From contig CM032126.1 in the NCBI GenBank assembly GCA_018894105.1, positions 26,076,391 to 26,140,390 of the forward strand: a DNA stretch of 64,000 nt. The letters run 5' to 3'. A model generated the notes under the pieces. It ran no database searches, was not told the DNA's origin, and worked only from the letters and a program-made list of their open reading frames with translations. Position numbers and translations under genes: made by a program. The stretch comes from Jacaranda mimosifolia (Eukaryota; Streptophyta; Magnoliopsida; Lamiales; Bignoniaceae). Shown piece after piece: positions 35,246 through 46,470 of this stretch (the stretch's first letter is position 1; every line of letters begins with the position of its first letter).

Positions 35246-37255
35246 TGAAGATAATTATGCTTTAGTACACTAACATTTCTCTCTCATTTCTAATTAGAAG
35301 AATGTCATTAGTATAAAGCACAATAAACTGTATCAAACTTCCACTAACCTTTTTTTACACACAAGGTTCATACATATTTTTGACAAATCCAAATGATTTG
35401 ACTATTTTATCAAAACATATGTTCCAATTTCAGGATGCTTGTTTTAATCCATAAATGGACCTTCGGAATTTGCAAACTTTTTGCTCACTCTTTTTGGATA
35501 TAAAACCTTATGGTTGCTCCATATAAATTTCCTCTTCAATGTTTCCATTGAGGAAAGTGGTTTTCACATCAATTTTCCATATTTCATAGTCATAATATGT
35601 GGCTAAGGTAAGTATAATCCTAATAGACTTAGGCATCACAACTGGTGAAAAGGTTTCCTCAAAATAAATACTGGGTCTTTGTTTGCCACTAGTCTTGCCT
35701 TAAAGGTCGTTACCTTTCCATCAACTCCTAGCTTTCGCTTACAGATCTATTTGCAACCAACATGTACTATACCCTCCTGTGGATCTACCAAATTCAATAC
35801 TTTGTTGGAGTACATGGAGTCCATTTTGAATTTCATGGCCTCAAGCTAATGGCCTGAATTTATGTCCAACATAGCTTCCTTATAAGTCTTTGGATCACTA
35901 TCTGCTTAGTCTGTTTCATGAAGAAATTTGAACCTTTTGGGTTGCTTCTTGATTCGGTCCGACTTTCTTAGAAGTGGTGTGCTAGGCTTTTGATGTTCTC
36001 TTGTTTCTACTGCTTGTGGGATTTTATGATCATCTTAAACTTCATCAAGTTCAATAATAAAGCCATTTCTATCTAATAAAAATTCCTCTTCCAAAAAGAT
36101 GGCATTCCTTGAAACAAACACCTTTTGTTACGAGGGATCATAGAGATAATAATCCAAAGACTATCTTAGGTATCTCACAAACTTCCACAAGGTGGATCTC
36201 TCATCCAACTTGTCTCCCACTAACTTCTTGACGTATGTGGGAGACTCTCAAACTCTTAGAAAAGAATAAGAAAGTGCTTTACCATACCACATCTCATGTG
36301 CTGTCTTTGGCACCGACTTTGAGGGTACTACATTTAGTAGCCTTGCCACTGTTTCTAAGGCATATCCCCAAAAAGATATAGGTACATCGGTGAAACTCAT
36401 CATGGAATGTACCATGTCCAACAAGGTTCTATTTTGCCTCTTGGCTACTCCATTATGTTGGGGTGTGCTGGGTGGAATCCATTGTGATAGAATCCCATTC
36501 TCTTTTAGATAATTCAAGAATTTGGTACTTAAGTATTCCCCTCCTCAATCCAATTGAAGAGCTTTAATACGAAGTCCTAATTATTTTTCTACTACATTCC
36601 TATACTCTTTGAACTTTTCAAAAGTTTCAAACTTGTACTTCATAAAATATATATGTTTGAATCGAGTATGATCATTGGTGAAGGTGATAAATTTAGTGGC
36701 CCACAGACGTTAGTGTGGATCAAATTCAAAGGACTTGTGGTACGCTCTATTTCTCCTACAAAATGAGCCTTGGTTATTTTTCTTTTTAAATAAGATTCAC
36801 AAGTAGGAATCCTCTATGCCACTAACATTTGGTGCTTTCAGAGCTTCTAACTTGTTTATCCTATTCTTAGAAATATGTCTAAGTCTTGCATGCCACGAGA
36901 TGACATCTTCTTGGTTATCCAATTTTCTTTTACTTTGTTGAATGTGGATTAATGATGGTTGAGTATCCAAAATGTATAATCCATTGTTTAGTGTACTGTT
37001 TGGAAATAAAGAACCATTCTTTATTGCCTTCAATTTCCAATTTGATATTGAAAAATCAAATCATTTACTATCCAAAATGGGAATTGAAATTATGTTCTTA
37101 ATAAGATTTGGTACGTAATAATATGGATCTAATGCAAGAAAGAAGTTCCCTAAGTCTAACTTCATAATGCCTTCAACTTTGGCCGCAACTTTTGCTCCAT
37201 TGCCAAGGGGTAGGATCAAATCTCCATCATTTAGACTTCTTCTTCTTTTCATCCC

Positions 37256-38215
37256 CTATAACGAATTACAAAGATGAGAACCACATACGGTATCAAATAT
37301 CCATAAGGAAGAATTTATAATTAAATGCATTTCAATAAAGTATATACCTTTCTCAAGGGTGGCAAGGTATTCCTTGCAAATGCGCTTCCAATGGCCTTTC
37401 TCACTATAGTAGAAATAAATTGCATCAACTTTATCCTCTCTTTTTTTCTCTACTCCTCCAGAGGTTTTAATGGTTGCTTCCTTTTCGAGGAGGAACTCTT
37501 CTTCTTCCTACCTTCATTCTTAGCACCCATAGGGCCCTTAGACTTGGAGGAGGATGCAAGCATTAAATGTTTGTCTTCCTTCATAGTTGCTAGTCACTTC
37601 AGCAGTCACCAACATATTGACCAACTTATTAATCATCACCTCTTGTTTTGTCATGTTGAAGTTCATAACAAATTGGTCAAAAGAACTTGGTAATGATTGC
37701 AGGATCATATCCATATGAAGTTCATTGTCTATGACCACATCTAATTGAGCAAGTTTCTCAATGAGACCAATCATCTTAAGACCATGATCATAGGCACTAG
37801 AACCTTCAACCATTCTAGTCCTAAATAGCTTCTTAGACAATAGAAGCGCTCATGTCTTGTTTGCACGCTGTACAACTCTTGTAGGTGTATATGCATCTCA
37901 TAAGCAGTTTTCATATGCTTGTGAGATTTTCGGAGTTCGTTGGACATAAAAGCCATCATAAGGCAATGGGTTTGAAGATCATCTTCTACCTATTTTGTGA
38001 ACGTTTCACGTTCCTCATCATCGGCAACATCACCAATGGTGTTCGACGGACTTTGAGTAAGCACATATGTTCTCTTTTCGAAGTCAAGAATTATCTTGAG
38101 GTTTCTAAGATCATTGCAGAAGTTTAGCCCGGTTAGCTTATTAGTTTCCAAAATTACGTTAAGTGGATTATTAGCTATTTGATTTGAAATTTCAAAAATC
38201 TACAAAAGCAAAAAT
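37256..38215 (-). pseudogene. Gag remnant of Copia element C
   Basis: 37840-37538 holds the central capsid region (GLKMIGLIEKLAQLDVVIDN, SFDQFVMNFNMTKQEV) and 37959-37771 the part before it. The start lies near 38215. In the zinc knuckle (about 37385-37425) the first two cysteines of CX2C are replaced by tyrosines while H and the last C remain (YYSEKGHWKRIC), so it could not bind zinc normally. Confidence 0.75.
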
Positions 38216-39787
38216 GAGAATCTGAGCATGTGATTGAATTTTGATATTAAAAACATGTTTATGGACTTTCAAACATGTTTTTCTCCCAATATTCTATCGA
38301 ATTCCTCACTCCCATAGGGAATTCGAAAAATTTAATTTCTTAGTGAGAATCAAGGCCCAAAGGCATTGTAGGGGACCCATGACTCATGAGACATCCACAA
38401 CAATCGTAAGGTAAGCAACTTTCACTAATTACATCTCTATGCAACCCTTGATATGTTTTACCTCACTCTTCATGTAGACCCATGGCTCATGAAACATCTA
38501 CACTGCTAGGTGTTTAAGTTGGACCTACTAATCAATCTATAATTAGAAACTTTACTATGTCATTCCACGGCTCGTGAGACAATGCCATAGCGAGTTTTAA
38601 ATCGAAGTGCATCATATGCTAAGTAAGTGAGCATAGCTTTTCTCCATAAACGTGACCCACAACTTGTGAGACATCTTGCAAATGTGGTAGTATCTCATGT
38701 TACAAACTATTGGTAGAAAGCTTGGATCAATTAAAACTCCTTTTAATTTATATCCAAATTGACTTAATATTTTGAAAGAATTTAGACTTCTCTAAGTGGA
38801 GGGATTTTCTTGTTTTGGAAGATCTCATCAATTTTATCTTCTCTTATTTAGGTTTTCTATATTCTAACTATGCATCTCATACATCAATATGATAAAGAAA
38901 GCATAAATAAGTAAATACGCCTAGCATGCTCTTAGGGTGGGGTGACCATGAGCCTTAACCAAGTAGTGCACTTAGAGCTATAGGTGCACTACTTAGTTGA
39001 TTTTAAGTAGGTTGATTAAATCTATCTATTACATAAATATATCCTATACATTCATGGGTCTTCAAGCCTCCTTCATCCCCTTAGCCTTCTTTGTCTTATT
39101 GCAACATTTGCAAGAGAAAAGAAATCTTTACCCCTAGAGTTCTACTCTCATAACATTTACAAGATAGAAAATCAAGAGGAAAATCAAGAGACATGCAAAC
39201 CCATATGTAATAAAACCCTTTTCAACAACTTGAAACAAATAAAACCAATTTAAAGGCTCATGTTCATCCCCATACATTAATCATCCATTCAACAATTCTA
39301 TGAACAATAAATAAGAATTGCCATTCAATTCATCAAATTAAATGCTTATCTCATAAGCAATTAATTAACTGGCAAAAATAAGCAAAACTCTTTATGCATC
39401 TCATTTTTGCACCTAATTGAAAATTAACTTTAACAAGATTTTAAAAGCATGGAAAAATATCAAACATAATGTTGATAAACTTACACAACTTTTGTGCACC
39501 AATCCAATCGGACCCAAAAAATGACCAAAACACCTTAAAGCCAAATTAACGATACTATATCAACGTATAACATAATTCAATGCTAAATCAATATTTAACA
39601 TTAACTAACATGAATCAAAATCATGCCAACACTTAAAGCATACATTGACACATCTCAATTCATCACAAATAGAGCCACATGAAAAATCATCCAAACAAAA
39701 TATTCATTAATTGAATCAAGTATTTGGAGATTAGAATCAATGCATCACATGAATCGATTCACCAAAATCCAAATTAAAGTATGAATT
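38216..39787 (-). other. Untranslated leader of Copia element C
   Basis: No coding. Holds four copies of the CCCATGACTCATGAGACATC-like motif at about 38374, 38477, 38562 and 38653, matching the spacing in element B. Confidence 0.6.
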
Positions 39788-39803
39788 ATGCTCCAATGCC
39801 ACT
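39788..39803 (-). promoter_or_regulatory. Primer-binding site of Copia element C, mutated
   Basis: On the minus strand the LTR is followed by AGTGGCATTGGAGC, a decayed form of the Met-tRNA site AGTGGTATCAGAGC. Confidence 0.7.
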
Positions 39804-42335
39804 TGAAAGTAGGAGTAGACTTAGGATCCATAATATGAAACCATAAAAAGGCAAAATATAACTAAACCACTCCACTCCAATGCACTATTCATGTTTATAA
39901 TAAGGACTTAGCTCTAGAATATTTAACTTTTGAAGATCTATTCAAAGGCAAGAGGAAAATCTCTCCAAGGAACTCTTCAATAGAGGATTCACACACAACA
40001 AAAGAAGTCAACAATTGACTGCCTTCCACAACTCCAAAAATCCTCAAATTTGGCAGAGAACTTCACCATACATCCAGGTAGAAGCTGCCAAAATTTTGTC
40101 CAAATCAAAACCTCCTAGGTCATCCAAATCTGCCACCGAATTTTCCGGACAACAATAGTTCTCCAAGGAGAGCACCAAGTCCCCCAAGTGTTGGACCTCT
40201 AACGATCAAGTCAACACACCTAAGGTAGCTCTATGTCAGCCTCAAATCTAATAGATAAGATGAGGATAAAGGTGAGGGAGTAACGGTCTTTTTTGGAGAG
40301 GAAATATGGGGAGAGAGAGAGAGGAGAGGAGGGGGGGAGAGGGGGTAGGATTAATGTGTGTGAATATTCAACATATGAATATCACACAATCAGAGGGAAA
40401 TGAGGGAATCACTTGGAAGTCCATCACTTAGTGTGTGTGAATTTTCAACACATAAATATTATGCAATTGGAAGGAAATGAGGGAATCACTTGGAAGACCA
40501 TCATTTAGTGTGTGTGAATCTTCAACACATGAATATCACACAATTGGAGATAAATCAGGGAATCACTTGGAAGACCATCACTTAGTGTGTGTGAATCTTC
40601 AACACATGAATGTCACACAATTGAAGAGAAATGAGGGAATCACTTGGAAGACCATCACATGGCCGGCCACTAGGGGTATATATAAAGAGGAGAGTGTGAT
40701 ACAAGTTGGCATCACACCTCCCATGCTTGTTGGCCAACTTGCATATGAATTTGAATTTCAATGCATTTGCATTTAATTAGCATCTACATTTCATCTTATG
40801 AAATGTAATGCAAATTAACTCTAATTAAATTCAAATGAACTCTTTCATTTTGATTTCCGTGCAAAATCCAAATTCTCATTTTAATTAAATTAAATCTTTA
40901 ATTTAATTAATTAAATTGACTTAACTCCTTAAGTCAATTAACTTAGCTCTTTAAGTTAATTGGTGCTAAATTAACTTCTTAAGTTAACTTGACTAATTAA
41001 TTGTCACATGGCACCAATTAAATTAACTTCTTAATTTAATTGGTATAATTTAACTCCTTAAATTATTTTGATTAATTTAATAATTAAATTAATCAAGTCA
41101 AGATGACTATTAAAATAGTCAACCGATTTTCTCTCCAAAAATGCCTTGGTCGAATTTTCTAACTCCTTAGAAAATTCCTCCCATCAAGTAAGAACTACCT
41201 TTAAGCTTTTGTGTGTGACCCAATAGGTTCATCCATTTATTGGATATGGGCTCACAACTCATTGTGATATTTTGAATATTGAAATATTCACATTAGTTTA
41301 AACTCCTTTAAACTAGTAACTCTTTCAATTAATCTCTATTAATGAAAGTGTACCCAATCTCCATAGTCGATGTCTAGCAATAAGCCCATGGAGCCCAACT
41401 AATTGGATGGATGAATATGTCCCGATGAACCATTCTAACTCTACGCTTGTCATGCAAATACAATCCGTCTATCTCCTAACTCCCAAAAGAGGCCTAGGAC
41501 AAGATATTTGTCGGCTCCTTAATAGTCTCAATAACTATGTTTCTACATTCCAATGTTCGATTCCTCTTTATGACCTCATCTTTGGAAAACTCATTTTCCA
41601 AATGATATATCCCTTGTGCAAGAATTTTTTTGAAATTGATCATTATAGAATACATAGGAGATGCACTCGTCCTTCACAACAACGAGGAGATGAATCCCAT
41701 CTTGGATCTCACAAACCACAATGCTTAAGTAGCTTATCCCTAATCTCAACTTTAGATGGCCCTCTACATGGTCAGAAAAGAGTCAAAGCATAAGGACCTA
41801 AACATAAAGTTACCATGGATCCTCAGGTCAAAGGACTAATTATATGCACTAGCATAAGCTAGAGAACTTGCCAATATCAACTTGCCACTCTGGCTATATA
41901 GTAGATTTTTCAGGTGGGTCTTTAGTGAACTTGTTCTCTAACAAGCATAGATTGCTCATGAAATGGAGCAATATCCCACTAACATGCATCTATGTCTAAC
42001 ATAGATTGCTCATAAAACAGAGCAATATCCAACTCCTTAGAGTATGCATTGCTGGTGTAAGTCTATCCAAATCTTAGATGCCTTGTCTCAAAAGATTCTA
42101 TGACTTGAAACATTTAAAATCATGATCGTAGAGACTTATTTCATGATTACCATCATATGCGTGACCAAGTCCCATAGTTTTGTGTGATTTAGGGGCTTCA
42201 ACCAATTGCTAGTGAATAAAATAAGCATAAGATGAAGATGACCATTTATTAAGAATATCATTCAATTAAGATTGTATCACAAGTGAAATATTTTTTACAT
42301 GCCAATCTAATTAGCTGCAGGGCACTATTCCAACA
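39804..42335 (-). repeat. 5' LTR of Copia element C
   Basis: Plus-strand ends TGAAAGTAGG and TATTCCAACA. Longer than its partner because of a four-copy 77-bp array (40356-40663) and a ~60-bp duplication around 41946-42030 (AGATTGCTCAT...GAGCAATATCC). On the minus strand TATATATA (40678-40685) lies just upstream of the array, placing the array in the transcribed R/U5 region. Confidence 0.83.
40356..40663 (-). repeat. 77-bp minisatellite in the 5' LTR of Copia element C
   Basis: Four units begin GTGTGTGAAT at 40356, 40433, 40510 and 40587, exactly 77 bp apart. Each carries CAACA(C/T)A, 'GAGGGAATCACTTGGAAG' and 'CCATCA'. The partner LTR has one unit. Confidence 0.92.
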
Positions 42336-42429
42336 CGTTCTTCTTATGCTTTGACACATGAGAATGCTAACAAGCCTGCAAGTAGTCTTTACATTCAAAG
42401 AATGAATCATGACCTTTGTTGTGGCCTTT

Positions 42430-43665
42430 CTTTTTTATCTTTTCTAGTTCGGCCTTATGAAGCTTAGCCAGCTCAACCACTTTAACTTGGGCTTTGGATA
42501 GAGCTATAATTGTTTCATTATATTTATCTTTCAGACCAATGATTGAGCTTTTAAGTCGTTGAATTTTCTTGCCTCCGATTTGAGCTAGGATAACTCGGCT
42601 ATCAGTTTTTTCCTCTTGGAGTCCAGTCTCAACTGCTCATCTTCCTATCTAGCTAGCACTCATACAACTATTATGCTTTCCTGACAAGAGAAATGATCAT
42701 TGAGATTGAGGTGAAGACCTAATGTTAAAAAAATTACTTTAAAAATACCTTGGAAAGATAGGATGCAAATTAGGCTCACAGATAGTCAAAAGGCATCTTA
42801 TCCACTAATTAGCGATATAATTTGCTAGATAGGCCTCTCAAGAAATCTCGATCAATGAATGAGAAACATTAGTTATGATTGAGCTTTTAGTCATGAAGTA
42901 AGTATTAAGGATGACTTCTTTAGAGATTAAGAGAGCTCGGATCTTTTTAACCTGACACATACTCTGGCTCTATTGGGATCAAGGTTACTTCCGAAGAAGT
43001 TGGTGAAAGAGATAGCCACTTCGGAGCAGGGGCTTCAAGCACAACCTCTAATGATTGTCACTTTGATGAAGAAGAACTCTCTACCATTCCATCTGGAGGA
43101 ACGTTGTTTTTCCTGAAACCTGGCTGCTTTGCCACGACAACCAACAGGAAAGCCTTGGTTGACATCTTTTCAACAAAAGTAAAAAAAATATGGAAACAAA
43201 ATTAGTAATTAAACTAATAAGTTACATACATGGTCGGTTGTAATTAATAATAAAAGGTTTTGAGAGCTCTTTAGCCTTGAGGTTGAGTGCAAAGTAATAG
43301 AGGAACCCCGATTCCTCTAAGTATGATAGCTGTAATTGACCACTATTTAATTTATCCAGGAGTTGCTTCCGATCTACAAGCTATTAATGGTTATAGGAAG
43401 AACTAGTACTGGGCAAGCTATCTATCCATGTTGTTAGAAATCCCTAGGGCTTAAGAGAGTTTATAAAAAAGTAACTCTTTTTCCAATACTTAATAGAGGT
43501 CGGGTATTTAGACAAGACATGTTCGTCTTCCCGAGACGTTACATAAAAGAAATCTTCCCCTCGAGACTTGGGGGTGAAAAAGAATGAAATAGAGCAGTAG
43601 TAGGTTCAATCTGGAAATGATGGCATTGAATAAGGAAGCTCGCCATTAGTCTATAGGAGTTAGAT
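42430..43665 (-). pseudogene. Antisense ORF remnant of the Tat Gypsy element
   Basis: On the minus strand, from about 43665 downward, a decayed frame reads RLMASFLIQCHHFQIEPTTA, then PKSRGEDFFYV and YPTSIKYWKKSYFFI. The 'P-S/T-S-x-K-x-W-K-x-x-F/Y-FF' run is characteristic of the antisense ORF (aORF) found between integrase and 3' LTR in Tat/Retand elements. Lower down (42660-42430) the frame is Lys/Glu/Leu-rich with heptad character (EQLRLDSKRKKLIAELS), like the coiled-coil end of such proteins. Several stops interrupt it. The role of these ORFs is unknown. The call rests on a few blocks, so it is moderately sure. Confidence 0.58.
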
Positions 43666-44666
43666 GAAAACTAGTTAAGAGAGACAACTAAGCTTCTACA
43701 AATCAATATAAATAACTAAGGAATGGGAAAATGAAGCATCCACACATATATTTAGGATAAAAATTAAGGAAACCAACTAGAGGAAGGTGAGGGTGATCAA
43801 ATGATCTACGCACTACTATTTAATATTTGGGAGGAATGTCCTTTTTTTTTCCTTTCTAAATCTAGTTCTCTTTTTCCTAGTCATTGGTGAGTGATAAACT
43901 TCGTAGAGCTAGAATCAAGCATCCCTTGTTCCGACTCTTGCATCACTTCGTGGGGTATGCTAATAATAGAATCACCTAAATCTTCATTGATAAACTTCGT
44001 AGAGAACTAGAAGCAAACATCCCTTATTTCGACTCCTACATCACTTCATGGGGTATGCTAAGAATAGAATCGCCTAAATCTTCATTTAGGGAGTTGTTTA
44101 TGAGGAGTATCGCTTAAGGATTTAGAAGGGATGAGGAAGACATTATTCACAGAAAGAAGAATGAGACAAACTCTTGAATAAACACTAATTCACCAAAAGT
44201 AAAATGTATAAATAAAGAAAAAAGCTGGGGGAACCTGAGCTCATGCTTGGTTGGTGAAAACTCAGAAGAAAAACTATATGGGATAAGAGAAAAAGAAGAT
44301 GGTTGCATAAAGAAGTGGTGAAAAACAAAAGTGAAGGACACCAATAGGAGAAGAAGTAGGGAAATCAAGTTTATCTATAAATGAGAAGAGGAATGTGAAA
44401 GTAAGTCTTTATCTGCCCTAGGCTATCTAGCTCTTACACATGTCTCTAAATATAGATATGTATATAATGACAGCATCTCGTTACATGCAAACCATCATTG
44501 CTTAGGAAAAAGAAACGCGGCTGAATTTAATTTTGAAAATTTGAAAAGGCTCTTATATGTTTTTTTTTAACTTTAAAAATACTTCTGTGAGTGCCAATTA
44601 GCTCGGCAGATGATTATCTCGGTTACTACAAATTTTCAATTCAAAAAAAGGATGTATGTTTGAACT

Positions 44667-44685
44667 AAGAGGGGGAAGGGGGGAG
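44667..44685 (+). other. Polypurine tract of the Tat Gypsy element
   Basis: AAGAGGGGGAAGGGGGGAG lies just before the 3' LTR at 44692, the expected place for the plus-strand primer. Confidence 0.65.
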
Positions 44686-44691
44686 TAATAA

Positions 44692-45235
44692 TGATGTGTG
44701 AGTTATGTGCGAGCTAAACAAAGTAGTCAATAATATTTTAGTCGAGTTAACTATTTGCCTAAATATCCGTTCGATCCTAATGAGTCTTTATTCAACAGGC
44801 CAAGGTAGAGAAGAAAGGAGGCAATGTACTGAGCTAGAAAGCTCATGTCAACTTATGGTTGTGGGATGTATTTTCCTATGACTGAGGCATATTACTGAGC
44901 TATTAGGTTCGAATAGGGCAGTATTAGGCCAACCGACCTATAGGGTAACCAACTTCGAGGATAAGGAGAAAACATGGTTTCCTCTTGGATATTGCTATCA
45001 TTATGAGGAGTTAGCATGTAGTTATAGATATTGATGGAGATAGTAGGTTATGCTTCCACTAAATTAGGAAGTCTTATGTATATTTTTTGGTTCTTAATGT
45101 TAAAAAAATAACTCTGTGAGATTAACAAGAGCATATTATCATTCACTTATGTATATATTTTGGTTGCCAATGTAAGAAAAAAAAGATTATTAACTCTGTG
45201 AGATTAACAAGAGCGTATTATTATTCAAAGATATG
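44692..45235 (+). repeat. 3' LTR of the Tat Gypsy element
   Basis: Starts TGATGTGTGAGTTATG and is collinear with 13187-13702 up to 'AGGAAGTCTTATGTATAT'. The end is duplicated: TATGTATAT...TAACTCTGTGAGATTAACAAGAG occurs twice (about 45073-45145 and 45146-45226). The terminal ~80 bp of the 5' LTR is not recognisable here, so the right border is approximate. Confidence 0.65.
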
Positions 45236-45381
45236 AACAAGTAATGTAAAGATAATGAGTCCAATATGCACGATGTTAAATATAAAATGTGAAAAATAAA
45301 TTCCAGCAAAAAAGGAAATAAATTCAAGTAAAATGGCATGAAATTTAGAGTGGCTTTGCCGATGTGACCTACTCCACTTTC

Positions 45382-46345
45382 TAAGGCTTCATTTGTTTAA
45401 GTTATTTGAAAATGTTTTCCAACTCTCAAAATATTACAAAATATATTGGCACATTTCCCAATTTCACTTTTCAAAATACCTAAATTCTACAAATTTCTAT
45501 TTTAAAAATACTCATATATACAAATATAGGCTTGGCACTGGGGCGGGTTGGGGCATATTTTCCTTAAACTTGAACTTGTTCCACACTTGAAAAAATATCT
45601 TAGAACCCTCCTCACCCTACCCACGAGCTTTAAGTTTGAAAATTTTAACCCGTCTCGCATTAAATATATAAAACTTGCACCTGCTCTGCCCCGCCTGCAC
45701 TTATCAATTTTTCTTAAAAATATTATCTAATTAATCATAATTTAATAATTCAACCAATCTCATAAACTTTAATGCAAAAAAAATTCAATCAACATGACAA
45801 TATTTAAATATATCAACTAAAAACTGAAATATAAACTCAACAAAATAATATTCAACACGATAATATTTAAATATATTATTCAACAATTAAAATATAAAAA
45901 ATTGTACAAATATATAATATATTATACATTATAATCATCTAAGTACTTGAGGTGGAGAGGGGCGAGTTGATCCTAAATCCGAACCCGCCCCACCCCACAT
46001 GAAGAAATTCATATTAAAACCTGCCTCACCCCATGCAAAGCTGGTAGGATGGGTACCCATGGATTGATTTGAAACTACCAAGCCTATACAAATATATATA
46101 TATACATACATCAATATCTCAACTCAAAATATATATTAATAAATCATGTAAAAAATCAATTTCACTTCACTAATCCAATAAAAAAGTGATTGATTTAACA
46201 TCTGTTGTAAAATTTATTCCCTCCCAAAATACTTCCAAACAAACAATATCATTGCAAAATATTTTCCACTAATCCCCAAAATAATTCCAAACAAACATTA
46301 CATTCTCTAAAACTTCACAACCAAAAAAAATATTCTCTTGTCTTT
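45382..46345. repeat. AT-rich inverted-repeat element split by a hAT MITE
   Basis: The left end (GGCTTCATTTGTTTAAG... GAAAATGTTTTCC) and right part (AAAATATTTTCC...TTCCAAACAAACATTAC) are loosely inverted copies. Borders are uncertain. Similar in style to 9857-10252. Confidence 0.35.
45527..46086. mobile_element. hAT-type MITE with perfect 8-bp target duplication
   Basis: Ends are TAGGCTTGG and, at the right, CCAAGCCTA. Both flanks read TACAAATA (45519-45526 and 46087-46094). 560 bp, non-coding. GC-rich subterminal parts (CACTGGGGCGGGTTGGGGC; CCCGCCCCACCCCAC) surround an AT-rich core. Eight-bp duplication and TAGGC...GCCTA ends fit hAT. Confidence 0.88.
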
Positions 46346-46470
46346 GATAAAAAGAAAAAGCCTAAAGCTTCTTGTCTTCATATCTTTCATCAACTCAGGT
46401 TTAAGATCCTTGCCTTTGAGAGGTTGTGATTTGGTCCTACATCCACTAAGGGCAAGAAGGTTTCACTAAA

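Larger units (their letters stand above)
33750..37255 (-). pseudogene. Pol remnant of Copia element C
   Basis: Minus-strand pieces include protease-integrase (37252-36797, with WHARLRHISKNRINKLEALK where GH has become RH), the integrase core (36517-36248: STPQHNGVAKRQNRTLLDMV), a decayed RT (about 35700-35270), the RT-RNase H linker (34365-34165: ERERMSHIPYASA) and RNase H pieces (34071-33877). Frames are broken many times and a 743-bp insertion separates RT from the linker. This is a dead polyprotein. Confidence 0.8.
31386..42335 (-). mobile_element. Ty1/Copia element C (minus strand), both LTRs present
   Basis: 3' LTR 31386-33568 (2183 bp) and 5' LTR 39804-42335 (2532 bp) flank a gag-pol remnant. 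The LTRs have diverged by substitutions and by repeat expansion, so the insertion is old. 5-bp flanks CGCTT and CGTTC agree at three of five positions, so no clear target duplication survives. A MULE foldback element (34503-35245) is inserted in pol. Same Copia family as element B and the solo LTR at 11221. Confidence 0.85.

Noticed and set aside
40356..40663. CRISPR-like array of regular repeats
   Set aside because: Plant nuclear context, contiguous 77-bp units without unique spacers; this is a minisatellite.
42336..42340. Target duplication for Copia element C (CGCTT / CGTTC)
   Set aside because: Only three of five positions agree, which is weak for a 5-bp duplication, so no duplication is claimed.
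44147..44368. 73-codon minus-strand frame rich in Phe/Ser/Leu
   Set aside because: Low-complexity translation of GA/AG-rich DNA upstream of the Tat 3' LTR. Not part of the antisense ORF blocks.
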